Below are positions 8,438 to 17,501 of a DNA stretch of 64,000 nt, piece by piece. The notes under the pieces are model-generated. The model worked only from the letters and a program-made list of their open reading frames with translations, did not search any database and was not told the DNA's origin. The position numbers were made by a program, and so were the translations under genes. Numbering within the stretch: position 1 is the first letter of the stretch; every line of letters starts with the position of its first letter. Source of the stretch: Pelomicrobium methylotrophicum (lineage in GTDB: Bacteria; Pseudomonadota; Gammaproteobacteria; Burkholderiales; UBA6910); assembly GCF_008014345.1 (NCBI RefSeq), contig NZ_VPFL01000003.1, forward strand, positions 1 through 64,000. The letters run 5' to 3'.

Positions 8438-8456
8438 GACATACATTTTATGTGTC
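8438..8456. promoter_or_regulatory. Probable VapB operator
   Basis: GACATACATTTTATGTGTC is an imperfect palindrome (GACA..CAT / ATG..TGTC) in an AT-rich patch, 23 bases before the antitoxin start. Ribbon-helix-helix antitoxins bind such sites to repress their own operon. Confidence 0.5.
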
Positions 8457-8638
8457 GATTTGAACAGCGGTCAATCCGAGGGATGACGGGTGTCCCTTCC
8501 CCGCTCGACCAAGAATCTTGACCACCGCCTCCCGGTTCTCGCCTCGAAACCGATCGTCATCTTCATGACCCCCCTCCTTTGCAGGAGTACACAACTCGCG
8601 CTGGACAGCCTATGTACCGCCGGCGATCGTGCAATCCT

Positions 8639-9631
8639 TCAGGGCGTCACTTTGAGCAGCAACTTCCCCCGCGTGCCGCGGCCTTCCAGGTGGCGGTGAG
8701 CCTCGGCGGCCTCAGCCAGCGGGTATTCCCGGTCGATGACGACCGTGAGCTTCCCTTCTAGGTACCAGCGGAACAGGTCGCCGGTGCGCCACTCGATCTC
8801 CTCGGTCGTGGCGGTGTAGTCGGCGAGATGGGGCCGGGTGAAGTACACCGAGCCTGCTTCGCCCAACTCCAGGGGCTCGATGCTCGCCACCAGCCCCGAA
8901 GCGCCGCCGTAGTTCACGCAGAGCCCCCGGCGCCGGAGGCTCCGGATGCTGCGGGCGATGGTGTCCTTGCCCACGGCGTCGTAGACCACGTCCACGCCCT
9001 TGCCGCCGGTGATTTCCATGACGGCTTCGCGGAAGTCGCGCTCGCGGTAGAGGATCACGTGATCGGCACCGCGGGCTTTGGCGATCTGCGCCTTGTCGGC
9101 GCTGCCCACCGTGGTAAGTACCGTCGCCCCGCGCAGCTTGGCAAGCTGGATCAGGAGCTGTCCCACGCCACCCGCGCCGGCGTGCACCAGGCACGTGCTG
9201 CCGGGCCTGAGTTCGTAAACCGAATGGCTCAGATAATGGGCGGTGCATCCTTGCAGCATGAGGGTGGTGGCGATGGGGTCAGGCACGCCCTCCGGGATCC
9301 TGGCCAAGCGCCACGCAGGCACCACGGCGTACTCGGCGTAGCTCCCGCGCACAAGACAATAGCCCACCCGGTCGCCGACCCGCACGCGCTCCACGCCCGG
9401 CCCCGCCTCCACCACCTCGCCCACCCCTTCCATGCCCAGGGTCATGGGCAGCGGCGTCTGGTAGGTTCGGGAGCGGGCGTAGCTTCCGTTTCGCATGTAC
9501 ACGTCGATGAAGTTCACGCCGGCGTAGGCGAGCTTGACCAGCGCCTCGCCCTCCTTCGGCTGGGGGACTTCCGTTTCCGCCAGCCGAAGCTGCTCCGGTC
9601 CGCCGAATTCGAACACGCGTATCGCCTTCAT
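8639..9631 (-). CDS. NADPH:quinone oxidoreductase, zinc-free MDR family
   Basis: A 330-residue medium-chain reductase. The N-terminal GroES-like domain starts MKAIRVFEFGGPEQL, and the Rossmann motif HAGAGGVGQLLIQLAK lies at about 146-161. No structural or catalytic zinc Cys set is present, which matches QorA-type quinone reductases. It reduces quinones with NADPH in the cytoplasm. A strong AGGAG sits before ATG 9631. The DMT carrier gene lies 16 bp upstream on the same strand and may be cotranscribed. Confidence 0.9.
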   Translation of the reverse strand: MKAIRVFEFGGPEQLRLAETEVPQPKEGEALVKLAYAGVNFIDVYMRNGSYARSRTYQTPLPMTLGMEGVGEVVEAGPGVERVRVGDRVGYCLVRGSYAEYAVVPAWRLARIPEGVPDPIATTLMLQGCTAHYLSHSVYELRPGSTCLVHAGAGGVGQLLIQLAKLRGATVLTTVGSADKAQIAKARGADHVILYRERDFREAVMEITGGKGVDVVYDAVGKDTIARSIRSLRRRGLCVNYGGASGLVASIEPLELGEAGSVYFTRPHLADYTATTEEIEWRTGDLFRWYLEGKLTVVIDREYPLAEAAEAHRHLEGRGTRGKLLLKVTP

Positions 9632-9647
9632 CGCTTCTCCTACCGGT

Positions 9648-10091
9648 CTAGTTTTTCACGATCAGCACCACGCCGGCGATCAGCATCAGGGCGCCGACGA
9701 TCCGCAGCACGCTCATCGGACGCACGGGATAGCCCAGCACGCCGAAGTGGTCCAGCAGCATCGACGCCGCGATCTGGCCGGCCACCACGAGCACGAACAG
9801 GGTCGCCGCCCCCAGCTTGGGGCCAGCCACCAGGCTCACCACCACCACGGCCGCGCCGATGGCGCCGCCGAGCCATCCCCACGCCGGCACCGACGCCATC
9901 GCCGCGGCAGTAGGCCACGGCACCCGCAGTAACATCAGCACCAGCAGCACGCAGACGAGTCCCACCACCATGTTGACGAGCCCGGCGAGGAGCGGATCCC
10001 CGAGCAGGGCGCGCAGCGAAGCGTTAATGCCGACCTGCACCGGCATCAGCGCGCCGATCAGCAGGGCGAGCGCATGCAGCACGACATCCAT
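9648..10091 (-). CDS. DMT-family transporter of the YdcZ (DUF606) type
   Basis: A 147-residue membrane protein with five hydrophobic segments, starting MDVVLHALALLIGALMPVQ and containing GINASLRALLGDPLLAGLVN near the first loop, characteristic of YdcZ/PF04657 half-size EamA relatives. Such proteins work as dimers. The substrate is unknown. The chosen ATG at 10091 has GAAAGGAGAGCC directly upstream; a longer frame to 10151 lacks this. Confidence 0.8.
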   Translation of the reverse strand: MDVVLHALALLIGALMPVQVGINASLRALLGDPLLAGLVNMVVGLVCVLLVLMLLRVPWPTAAAMASVPAWGWLGGAIGAAVVVVSLVAGPKLGAATLFVLVVAGQIAASMLLDHFGVLGYPVRPMSVLRIVGALMLIAGVVLIVKN

Positions 10092-10163
10092 GGCTCTCCT
10101 TTCCTTTATGGCCCGAAGGAATGCAGGCCGGCGTCCTCCGGCCCGCGCCAAGGATACCGGAAG

Positions 10164-10661
10164 CTACGCCCTTGCGCTGCGGCGGGCTTGGCGGGCCACG
10201 AAGATGCCCAGCGCGGCCAGCACCAGGTAGAAGACCAGCGACCAGCCGGGCAGGGTAAGGCCGAGAAAGCTCCACTGGGTGTCGCTGCACTCACCGCTGC
10301 CACGGAACACGAGCGCCAGCGTCTCCGACAGGGGCAGCGTCTCCAGCATGAAAGAGAGGTCCGCCCCGCAATCGGCGACCTGGGGCGGTGCGCCAAACTG
10401 CACCCACAAATGCCGCGCCGCAATGCCCACTCCGCCCGCCGCCGCGGCGGTGATCAGGCCCGCGTACGCCGTCGCCCCCTTGGGCCCCGGCCCGTGGACC
10501 GCCGCCAGGAGAAACAGCGCGCCCAGGACGATGAAAACCGCGCGCTGGAAAATGCAAAGGGGGCAGGGCTCGAGGCCCTGCCCGTGCTGAAGGTAGAGCG
10601 CATAGCCCAACACACCCAGGCACAGGAGGAAACCCGCGAAGAAACCCGCTCGCGTCCGCAT
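10164..10661 (-). CDS. dsbB: Disulfide bond formation protein B
   Basis: An inner-membrane quinone reductase that reoxidises DsbA in the periplasm. The 165-residue protein has four membrane segments. The first periplasmic loop carries CPLC (residues 33-36 within EPCPLCIFQR), and the second carries the Cys pair in VADCGAD and GSGECSD. Both redox pairs are present, as in functional DsbB. No dsbA lies nearby. The downstream DMT gene is 72 bp away on the same strand. Confidence 0.95.
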   Translation of the reverse strand: MRTRAGFFAGFLLCLGVLGYALYLQHGQGLEPCPLCIFQRAVFIVLGALFLLAAVHGPGPKGATAYAGLITAAAAGGVGIAARHLWVQFGAPPQVADCGADLSFMLETLPLSETLALVFRGSGECSDTQWSFLGLTLPGWSLVFYLVLAALGIFVARQARRSARA

Positions 10662-10880
10662 TCGTCATCGCCTCACTGGAACCGGTACCCGTCCATGGCC
10701 AGGATACCGTGAGCGAGGCTGCGGTGCACTCACTGGGCCCGGCTGCCCGCCCTGAGGACTACAAAGCGCGGCCGCAGGGTCCTCCGGTGGAAAAATTCGG
10801 GCCGCCTGGGGCGCAAGCCTCCGATGCGCCAGCCCCAGTCACGGGGGCCGTTCCCGGCTTGGCGGGCTGGCCCAGCGCCT

Positions 10881-11507
10881 TCACGCACTTCCCGCCTTCA
10901 GACGCTTGGCGATGGTGGCCACGTGGCGCCCCTGGAAGCGGGCGATGGCCAGCTCGTTCTCGCTGGGCTGCCGGGAGCCGTCGGCGTCGGTGATCGTGGT
11001 CGCCCCGTAGGGGGTGCCGCCGGTGATCTCCTTCATCGTGAGCAGCCGCTGCTCGGCGTACGGCACGCCGACGATGATCATGCCGTGGTGCAGCAAGGTC
11101 GAATGGAAACTGGTGAGGGTGGTCTCCTGGCCCCCGTGCTGGGTGGCGGTGGAGGTGAAGACGCTGCCCACCTTGCCGATCAACGCACCCCGCGTCCACA
11201 AGCCCCCCGTCTGGTCCAGGAAGTTGCGCATCTGGGCCGCCATGTTGCCGAAGCGGGTGGGCGCGCCGAAGAGGATGGCGTCGGCTTCCGCGAGCTGCTC
11301 GGGCTGGATGACGGGCACGTGAGCAAACGCTTCGCGAGCTTTCTTCGCGCCGCTTTTCTCCAGCACGTCTTCTGGCACCAACTCGGGGACCTGGTACAGG
11401 GCGACCTCGGTGCCCTCCACCTCCCGGGCCCCGGCGGCGACCGCTTCAGCCATTTTGTAAACGTGGCCGTACATGCTGTAGAACACGACTTGAATCTTCG
11501 TCGTCAC
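10881..11507 (-). CDS. wrbA: NAD(P)H:quinone oxidoreductase, type IV
   Basis: A flavodoxin-like FMN enzyme that reduces quinones by two electrons, limiting semiquinone stress. The 208-residue protein starts [38 protein letters not shown] and the [23 protein letters not shown] blocks are WrbA signatures. I chose GTG 11507 because AAAGGAG lies 6 bases upstream; the ATG at 11537 has none. It follows the pirin gene by 26 bp, so the two form an operon. Confidence 0.93.
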   Translation of the reverse strand: MTTKIQVVFYSMYGHVYKMAEAVAAGAREVEGTEVALYQVPELVPEDVLEKSGAKKAREAFAHVPVIQPEQLAEADAILFGAPTRFGNMAAQMRNFLDQTGGLWTRGALIGKVGSVFTSTATQHGGQETTLTSFHSTLLHHGMIIVGVPYAEQRLLTMKEITGGTPYGATTITDADGSRQPSENELAIARFQGRHVATIAKRLKAGSA

Positions 11508-11533
11508 GCCGTTCTCCTTTAACAAAGACTTTG

Positions 11534-12244
11534 TCAACCATCCGATGACGCCAGGTCGAACAGGAGCACTTCGGCCCGTTCGGCCTGGTCAAGAACGATT
11601 TCGTCCACACCCTCGGCTTTGAGGGCGTCGCCCGCTTCGAGTAACTGACCGTTCACCGTCACCCGTCCCCGCGCCACATGCCCGTAGGCCCGCCGCCCTG
11701 GCGTCAGGCGATGCACGACCCGCTGGGCGCCGTCGAGCAACGCGGCGTAGACGAAGGCGTCCTGGTGGAGGCTGACCGACCCGTCGCGGCCGTCAGGCGA
11801 AGCGATCAAGCGCAGCCGTCCACGCTTTTCAGCCTCGGAGAAATGTTTCCGCTCGTAGCTGGGCGGCAGGCCCCGACGGTCGGGCACAATCCAGATTTGG
11901 AGGAAATGCACCACGTCCCGGTCAGAAGCGTTGTATTCGCTGTGCCTCACCCCGGTGCCGGCGCTCATGCGCTGCACGTCTCCGGGCCGGAGGATGGCGC
12001 CGTTGCCCAGGCTGTCCTCGTGCGCCAGCGCTCCCTCCAGGACGTAGCTGATGATCTCCATATCCTGGTGCCCGTGGGTGTCGAAGCCCACGCCCGGCTG
12101 CAGCCGGTCTTCGTTAATGACCCGCAGCGCGCCGAACCCCCGGTGCCGCGGGTCGTCGTACCCGGCGAACGAAAAGCTGTGGTCGCTCTCGAGCCCGAGG
12201 TGGCGGGTGTGGCCGCGCTCGCCGCTCCTGCGCACTTCGATCAT
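11534..12244 (-). CDS. Pirin family protein (YhhW-like quercetin 2,3-dioxygenase)
   Basis: A 236-residue bicupin. The first cupin has the metal set in [11 protein letters not shown], with a further His in GVRHSEYN, and a Glu completes the site. E. coli YhhW (231 residues) has quercetinase activity; bacterial pirins also act as redox-sensing partners. ATG 12244 is preceded by AAAGAGGCA, a better ribosome site than the two upstream ATGs. It is the first gene of the pirin-wrbA operon, with an AT-rich spacer upstream as the likely promoter. Confidence 0.9.
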   Translation of the reverse strand: MIEVRRSGERGHTRHLGLESDHSFSFAGYDDPRHRGFGALRVINEDRLQPGVGFDTHGHQDMEIISYVLEGALAHEDSLGNGAILRPGDVQRMSAGTGVRHSEYNASDRDVVHFLQIWIVPDRRGLPPSYERKHFSEAEKRGRLRLIASPDGRDGSVSLHQDAFVYAALLDGAQRVVHRLTPGRRAYGHVARGRVTVNGQLLEAGDALKAEGVDEIVLDQAERAEVLLFDLASSDG

Positions 12245-12336
12245 TGCCTCTTTAAGATTCATCAATATTACTGAATAAATTTAACGCCCTGCTATTACTT
12301 ATAATAAGCGCCTCTTTAAAGGATTATTAGCGGAAC

Positions 12337-12359
12337 TTTTTGAAAAATATTTTCAAAAA
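12337..12359. repeat. AT-only palindrome in the spacer upstream of the pirin operon
   Basis: TTTTTGAAAA and TTTTCAAAAA form a perfect 10-bp inverted repeat around ATA. It lies in a strongly AT-rich 12,250-12,370 stretch between the pirin start and the next gene. It is about 93 bp upstream of the pirin start, so it may be an operator or an H-NS-type binding patch. It lacks the GC-rich stem of an intrinsic terminator. Confidence 0.6.
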
Positions 12360-12532
12360 ATATGATTCTCCAGCGCGGGTCGTGAGCGTGGCGACGGCAG
12401 GGAAAAACGAAAAGCGTTACTAAGGAAGGACAGGGAGGCGCAGGCGGCAACGAGACGGATGCGCACGGGCGCCCCATCCCGCCCCGATCTTTGGGAGGCG
12501 CGACCTCGCCTCCTTAAACCCGGCTCTTCCGC

Positions 12533-13048
12533 TCAGGACAAGTGGCGGCTGCGGCGCCCGGAAACGGGCTCGGCCCATACGTCCCCGGCCGTTCCGCGCC
12601 GGTCCTGGGGCCGGGCTTCCGGATGGCGGAACCGCAGGAGTTCGGACATAAACAGCAGCTCGTCCATCGCCTCCAGGGGAAAGCCGCGGCGGCTGCCGCG
12701 TTCGTCGATGATGAGCTTGGCCAGATACGCCTCGCACTCCGGATGACCCCATGTGAGGATCAGATTCTGCACTACATGGGGAAACTGCTCGACGGCGGCC
12801 TTCACCTCGCTCCAGCGGCCGCCCGCCATGGTCCGGCGCTCGCCCGGCGCGGCTCCTGCCGTCGGCTGCTGCCCCCCCGAGGACGCCCTCGGTCCCCTCC
12901 CCCCTTCTGCGCCGCCGTCGGGCAGCCGGCCGGTGCCGGTGAGCGGGGGTTTCCCTGCGTATTGCTGCGCGACCAGCCTTTCCAGGTGCCGAACCCGTGC
13001 CTCCAACGCTTCCAGCCTGCGCTCCAGCGCGCTGTCGTTCCCACTCAT
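12533..13048 (-). CDS. Hypothetical protein with N-terminal coiled coil, in the RND operon
   Basis: A 171-residue protein in three parts: a coiled coil (LERRLEALEARVRHLERL, residues 8-25), a Pro/Gly-rich linker to about 70, and a compact helical domain at about 80-140 whose core reads LTWGHPECEAYLAKLIIDER and EAMDELLFMSELL. I have seen the WGHPE domain only in unnamed proteins, so I give no function. It starts 50 bp after the stop of the RND permease on the same strand, so it is likely cotranscribed with the pump. There is no signal peptide. Confidence 0.65.
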   Translation of the reverse strand: MSGNDSALERRLEALEARVRHLERLVAQQYAGKPPLTGTGRLPDGGAEGGRGPRASSGGQQPTAGAAPGERRTMAGGRWSEVKAAVEQFPHVVQNLILTWGHPECEAYLAKLIIDERGSRRGFPLEAMDELLFMSELLRFRHPEARPQDRRGTAGDVWAEPVSGRRSRHLS

Positions 13049-13097
13049 CCTCTCCCCCTTTTAGGCTTCACTCCCCGTTCCCGCGGCGAGGATGTGT

Positions 13098-16000
13098 TCA
13101 GGCGCCCTCGGTGCGGCCGGCAGGGGCGCGGGCCGGCGGTGCCGCCGCACCGCCGGAAGCCGCCACCTGGGCTTCCAGTTCCTCACGGGTGAGGAGCTCG
13201 CGCTTGCCGACGATGAACGTGTACATGGTCGGAATCACGTACAGCGTGAAAAGCGTGCCCACCGACACGCCGCCGACGATGACCCACCCGATGGCCTGGC
13301 GAGATTCGGCCCCGGCGCCGGTGGCGAGCGCGATGGGGATGGCGCCGAAGACGGTGGCGAGGCTGGTCATGAGAATAGGGCGCAGGCGCAGGGAGGCCGC
13401 TTCGATCACCGCCTCGACCTTCTCCATTCCCCGATCACGCAACTGATTGGCGAATTCCACGATCAGAATGCCGTTCTTGGTGATCAAGCCAATCAGCATC
13501 ACCAGCCCGATCTGGCTGTAGACGTTGAGCGTGCCGTAGCGCGGATTGGCCAGGGACTGGAGGTACATGGCGAGCACCGCTCCGGTGACGGCCAGCGGTA
13601 CGGTGAGCATGATCACCAGCGGACTCCTGAAGCTTTCGAACTGGGCGGCCAATGCCAGATAGATGAAGGCCAGCGCCAGCACAAACACGAAATAGAGCTG
13701 CCGTCCGGACTCGCGAAACTCCCGCGACTGGCCATCCAGGTCCGTGGTGAAGCGATTGTCCAGCACCTCGGCCGCCGTCTTGTCCAGGAAATCAAGGGCC
13801 TGATCCAAAGTATAGCCTGGTGCGAGCCGGGCCGAAATGGTGGCGGCACGGAAGCGGTTGAAGTGGTTGAGTTCCCGCGGCGCCACCCGCTCCCCCACGG
13901 TCACCAGGTTGGAGAGCTGGATCAGTTGGCCGTTACGATTGCGCACGTAAATCTGGGTCAAGTCGGACGGCTCGACCCGGTCCTTGTCCTCCAGCTTAAC
14001 CACCACGTCATACTGCTCGCCTTGGCGCTTGAAGCGGGTGACGTCGCGGCCGCCGAAGAGCGTCTCCAGGGTGCGCCCGATGGTCTCGACCTCCACGCCC
14101 ACGGCCGCCGCCTTGTCCCGGTCGATCTCCACCGCCAGTTGCGGCTTGTTGAGCTTCAGGTCCGTGTCCACGTTGATCATGCCGGGGAACTGCTGGGCGC
14201 GCGCCAGCATCTCTTCCACCGCCTTCTCCAGCGCTTCCCAGGAAGTGCCCTGGATCACGTATTGCACCGGCGCGCTGCGGAAGCTCTGGCCGAGGGACGG
14301 CGGATTGATGGGAAACGCCAGCACCCCGGGCAGTTCCCTCATCAGCCGGGGGGTCAGCTCGCCGGTGATGTCGAGCTGGCTGCGGCTGCGTTCGCTCCAG
14401 TCGTAAAGGTTCACAAAGGCCAGGGCGTTGTTCACCGGGTTGGGCTTCTCCAGCCCCGGCGCCACCACGGTGAAGAACGAGCGAACCTCCGGGATCTCTT
14501 TGAGAATGCGCTCGAGGTCGCGGGTATAGCGGTCCGTATACTCCAGCGTCGCCCCTTCCGGGGCGTTCAGCACCACGATGAAGATGCCCCGGTCTTCCAG
14601 CGGCGCGAGCTCGGAGCGCAGTTGCAGGAATAGCGCCACCCCCACGCCGGCCACGCCAAGGAAAGTCGCCACCACCAGAACGCGGTGCCGCAGGCTTTGG
14701 GTCAGCGATGAGCGGTACGCACGAGCGAGCCAGCGGAAGAAGCCTTCCAGGGCGTTGTACACCCGACCGTGCCGCTCGTGGTGACGCAGCAGCTTGGAAC
14801 ACATCATGGGCGTCAGCGTCAGCGCCACGAATCCGGACACCAGCACTGCCGCCGCCACGGTGAGGGCGAACTCGGTGAACAGCCGCCCGGTGTTGCCGGT
14901 GGCGAAGGCAAGTGGCGCGAACACCGCCGCCAACGTGATGGTCATGGCCACCACCGCGAACGCGATTTCCTTGCTGCCCTGGAAGGCAGCGGCGAGCGGG
15001 CTCATCCCCTTCTCGATGTGGCGATGGATGTTCTCCAGCACCACGATGGCATCGTCCACCACCAACCCCACCGCCAGCACGATGCCGAGCAGCGTCAGCA
15101 CGTTGATGGAAAAGCCCAGCGCCCAGACGACGAAGAACGCGCCGATCAGGGACACGGGGATGGTCACGAACGGGATGAGCGTCGCCCGCGGGCTCCTCAG
15201 GAAGAAAAAAATGACCAGCACCACCAGCACCAGCGCCTCCGCCAGCACCCGGTAAACGGCTTCGATAGAGGCCTCCACGAACACCGACCGGTCGAACGAC
15301 ACCTGCAAACGCATCCCGTCCGGCAGCGTCTCCTGCAGGCGCGGAACCATGGCCTTGACGCCCTTGGCCACCTCCAGCAGGTTGGCGGTGGACTGCTTGA
15401 CGATGCCCAATCCCACCGCCTCCCGGCCGTCCACCCGCACGATATTGCGGTCGTCGTACGCCCCCAGCTCCGCCCGGCCCACGTCCTTGAGTCGCACCGG
15501 GTAGTGATGGACCTCGCGGATCACCAGGTGGTTGAACTGCTGGGGTGTTTGCAGGGCGGTGGCGGAGAGCACCGTGAATTCCCGGTTACGGCTCTCGATG
15601 CGCCCCGAAGGCACTTCCAGGTTCTGGCGCTTGAGCGCATCCTCCACGTCCTGTACCGTGACACCATAGGCGGCGAGCCGCTCGCGATCGAGCCAGATGC
15701 GCATGGCATACCTTCTCTCGCCGCCGATGATCACGCTGGCGACGCCGGGGATGGTCTTCAGCGCGTCGGCCACGTAGCGGTCGGCGTAGTCGGTGATCTC
15801 CAGCGGGTTGTGGCGGTCGCTGGAGAGCCGCAGCCACATGATGGCCTGGGCGTCGGCCTCCACCTTGGCCACCACCGGATCGTCCGCCCCCGCAGGCAGT
15901 CGGCCGCGGGTGCGGGCCACCCGGTCGCGCACGTCGTTGGCCGCCGCGTCCACGTCGCGCTCGGCCACGAACTCGACGGTGATCTGGCTCACCTCCTCCC

Positions 16001-16253
16001 GGGAGACCGACTTCAAGGTCTTGATGCCCTCGATGCCCGAGAGGGCGTCCTCCAGGGGATTGGTGATCTGGCTCTCCACCACCTCGGCGCTGGCCCCCTT
16101 GTACACGGTGCGCACCGACACCACCGGCGCATCGATGTTGGGGTACTCGCGCACCGTCAGCCGCAGGAACGAGATCATGCCGAGGAGCACGATGACGAGG
16201 CTCATCACCGTGGCGAACACCGGCCGGCGGACGCAGATGTCGGGGAGAAACAT
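13098..16253 (-). CDS. RND efflux pump, inner-membrane permease (AcrB/MdtB-like, HAE1)
   Basis: A proton-driven multidrug exporter of 1051 residues, normal for the family. The N-terminus FLPDICVRRPVFATVMSLVI is typical of HAE1 permeases. The proton-relay Asp pair appears in GLVVDDAIVVLENI near residue 405. TM segments, large periplasmic loops (pore and docking domains) and the second-half helix set (VMLIGLITKNGILIVEFAN) are all present. It forms a tripartite pump with the adaptor encoded 22 bp upstream and an outer-membrane channel encoded elsewhere; none is in this window. A divergent LysR gene is the likely regulator. Confidence 0.95.
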   Translation of the reverse strand: MFLPDICVRRPVFATVMSLVIVLLGMISFLRLTVREYPNIDAPVVSVRTVYKGASAEVVESQITNPLEDALSGIEGIKTLKSVSREEVSQITVEFVAERDVDAAANDVRDRVARTRGRLPAGADDPVVAKVEADAQAIMWLRLSSDRHNPLEITDYADRYVADALKTIPGVASVIIGGERRYAMRIWLDRERLAAYGVTVQDVEDALKRQNLEVPSGRIESRNREFTVLSATALQTPQQFNHLVIREVHHYPVRLKDVGRAELGAYDDRNIVRVDGREAVGLGIVKQSTANLLEVAKGVKAMVPRLQETLPDGMRLQVSFDRSVFVEASIEAVYRVLAEALVLVVLVIFFFLRSPRATLIPFVTIPVSLIGAFFVVWALGFSINVLTLLGIVLAVGLVVDDAIVVLENIHRHIEKGMSPLAAAFQGSKEIAFAVVAMTITLAAVFAPLAFATGNTGRLFTEFALTVAAAVLVSGFVALTLTPMMCSKLLRHHERHGRVYNALEGFFRWLARAYRSSLTQSLRHRVLVVATFLGVAGVGVALFLQLRSELAPLEDRGIFIVVLNAPEGATLEYTDRYTRDLERILKEIPEVRSFFTVVAPGLEKPNPVNNALAFVNLYDWSERSRSQLDITGELTPRLMRELPGVLAFPINPPSLGQSFRSAPVQYVIQGTSWEALEKAVEEMLARAQQFPGMINVDTDLKLNKPQLAVEIDRDKAAAVGVEVETIGRTLETLFGGRDVTRFKRQGEQYDVVVKLEDKDRVEPSDLTQIYVRNRNGQLIQLSNLVTVGERVAPRELNHFNRFRAATISARLAPGYTLDQALDFLDKTAAEVLDNRFTTDLDGQSREFRESGRQLYFVFVLALAFIYLALAAQFESFRSPLVIMLTVPLAVTGAVLAMYLQSLANPRYGTLNVYSQIGLVMLIGLITKNGILIVEFANQLRDRGMEKVEAVIEAASLRLRPILMTSLATVFGAIPIALATGAGAESRQAIGWVIVGGVSVGTLFTLYVIPTMYTFIVGKRELLTREELEAQVAASGGAAAPPARAPAGRTEGA

Positions 16254-16275
16254 GAGAGGAAGCTCGCCTTGCGGC

Positions 16276-17397
16276 TTAACCGTTGCCGGGCTTGCGGGGC
16301 GTCTGAGGCGGCGCGCCCGCAGCGCTCACGATCTCGACTTGCGCGCCGTCGCGAAGGCGCTGATGCCCGTCGGTGACCACGACATCCCCCGGCGCCAGGC
16401 CGGCGAGAATCTCCGCCTCCCCGGGCCGGCGCAGGCCCAGTTCCACCTGGGTGAGCAGCGCCTTGCCGTCGACCACCTTGAAGACGAAAAGCTCCTGACC
16501 TCGCGGGACGATGGCCTCCTCGGGGACCACCAGGGCGTTGTCGCGCACGCCCAAGGTGAGGGACACGCGGGCGAACATGCCGGGCTTGAGCCTCACGCCA
16601 GGATTGGGGATTCTGGCGCGCAGGAGCACGGTGCGCGTCTGCTCGTCCACGGCTGGCTCGATGGCGTAGATCTGGCCCTTGAACTGCTCGTTCGGATAGG
16701 CGTCGACGGCGACCGTTACCTCCTGGCCGACGCGCAGACGGCTCAGGAACACCTCCGGAACCCGAAAGTCGAGCTTGAGGGTGCCGATCCCCTCCAGGCG
16801 CGCGATGTCCTGCCCTTTGTTCACGTAAGCGCCGGGGCTCACCTGCCTCAAGCCCACGACCCCGTCGAAAGGCGCCCGGATCACGGTCTTTTCCAGGCGG
16901 GCCTGGATCTCGGCCTGGCGCGCCAGGGACTGGTTGAGGTTCTCGCGCGCCTCATCCAGCGCCTGGGCGCTGATGAAGTTTTTTTCCTTGAGCTCCTCGG
17001 CCCGCTTGAGCCGACTGCGGTTGAGGGTCACCTCGGCCTCCACCGCCCTGAGTTGGGCCTCGATTTCGGACGAATCCAGCGATACCAGCCTGGCGCCCCG
17101 CGCCACGAATTGACCCTCGGTGAAGTGGATCTCGCTGATGCGACCGTCCACCTCCGGCCGGATCATCACGGACTCGTTGGCAAGCAAGGTGCCGACCGCG
17201 CTCACCTCCTCCCGCAGGGCGGCCCGCTTGACTCGCGCCGCTCGCACGGTCATCACCGGCGGTGCTTGAACGACGCCCGAGGGGGCCGGCTTCGCCGCCA
17301 CCGTGGACAGGTGGGCGTTACGCCACCACAATCCGACGCCCGCCACCACTGCGAGGGCGAGCAATGCAATGAGACCTTTCTTCGTTGAAGGTTTCAA
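16276..17397 (-). CDS. RND efflux pump, periplasmic adaptor subunit
   Basis: A membrane-fusion protein of 373 residues linking the RND permease to an outer-membrane channel. It has an N-terminal signal anchor (LIALLALAVVAGVGLWW), a biotinyl-lipoyl half (VRPEVDGRISEIHFTEGQF) with its partner (VIRAPFDGVVGLRQVSPG), a helical hairpin between them rich in Arg and Glu (about residues 115-165), and a beta-barrel plus membrane-proximal domain. No lipobox Cys is seen. It is the first gene of the pump operon, and its promoter is shared with the divergent LysR regulator. Confidence 0.93.
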   Translation of the reverse strand: MKPSTKKGLIALLALAVVAGVGLWWRNAHLSTVAAKPAPSGVVQAPPVMTVRAARVKRAALREEVSAVGTLLANESVMIRPEVDGRISEIHFTEGQFVARGARLVSLDSSEIEAQLRAVEAEVTLNRSRLKRAEELKEKNFISAQALDEARENLNQSLARQAEIQARLEKTVIRAPFDGVVGLRQVSPGAYVNKGQDIARLEGIGTLKLDFRVPEVFLSRLRVGQEVTVAVDAYPNEQFKGQIYAIEPAVDEQTRTVLLRARIPNPGVRLKPGMFARVSLTLGVRDNALVVPEEAIVPRGQELFVFKVVDGKALLTQVELGLRRPGEAEILAGLAPGDVVVTDGHQRLRDGAQVEIVSAAGAPPQTPRKPGNG

Positions 17398-17466
17398 TCA
17401 GGATGAAGGAAAAGTTCCAAAAAAAGGATCTTATAGTCTAAACATTGCGCCAACGGCCCCACCAGC

Positions 17467-17488
17467 GAATAATTCCGCCACATTATTC
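17467..17488. promoter_or_regulatory. LysR-type operator candidate between the regulator and pump operon
   Basis: GAATAAT-N8-ATTATTC is a perfect 7-bp inverted repeat in a 104-bp divergent spacer, ending 13 bases before the LysR start. The T-N11-A core pattern of LysR regulators fits. It would serve autoregulation and control of the pump operon. Confidence 0.65.
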
Positions 17489-17501
17489 AGCGTTCCTGAA
17501 C

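Noticed and set aside
8471-8566. A 31-codon minus-strand frame with a good AGGAGG ribosome site between qor and the antitoxin gene
   Set aside because: No recognisable conservation, and a frame change halfway would be needed to give protein-like sequence; probably chance or a decayed fragment.
14769-17388. Long plus-strand frames opposite the RND permease and adaptor
   Set aside because: They are His/Arg-rich shadows of well-supported minus-strand genes.
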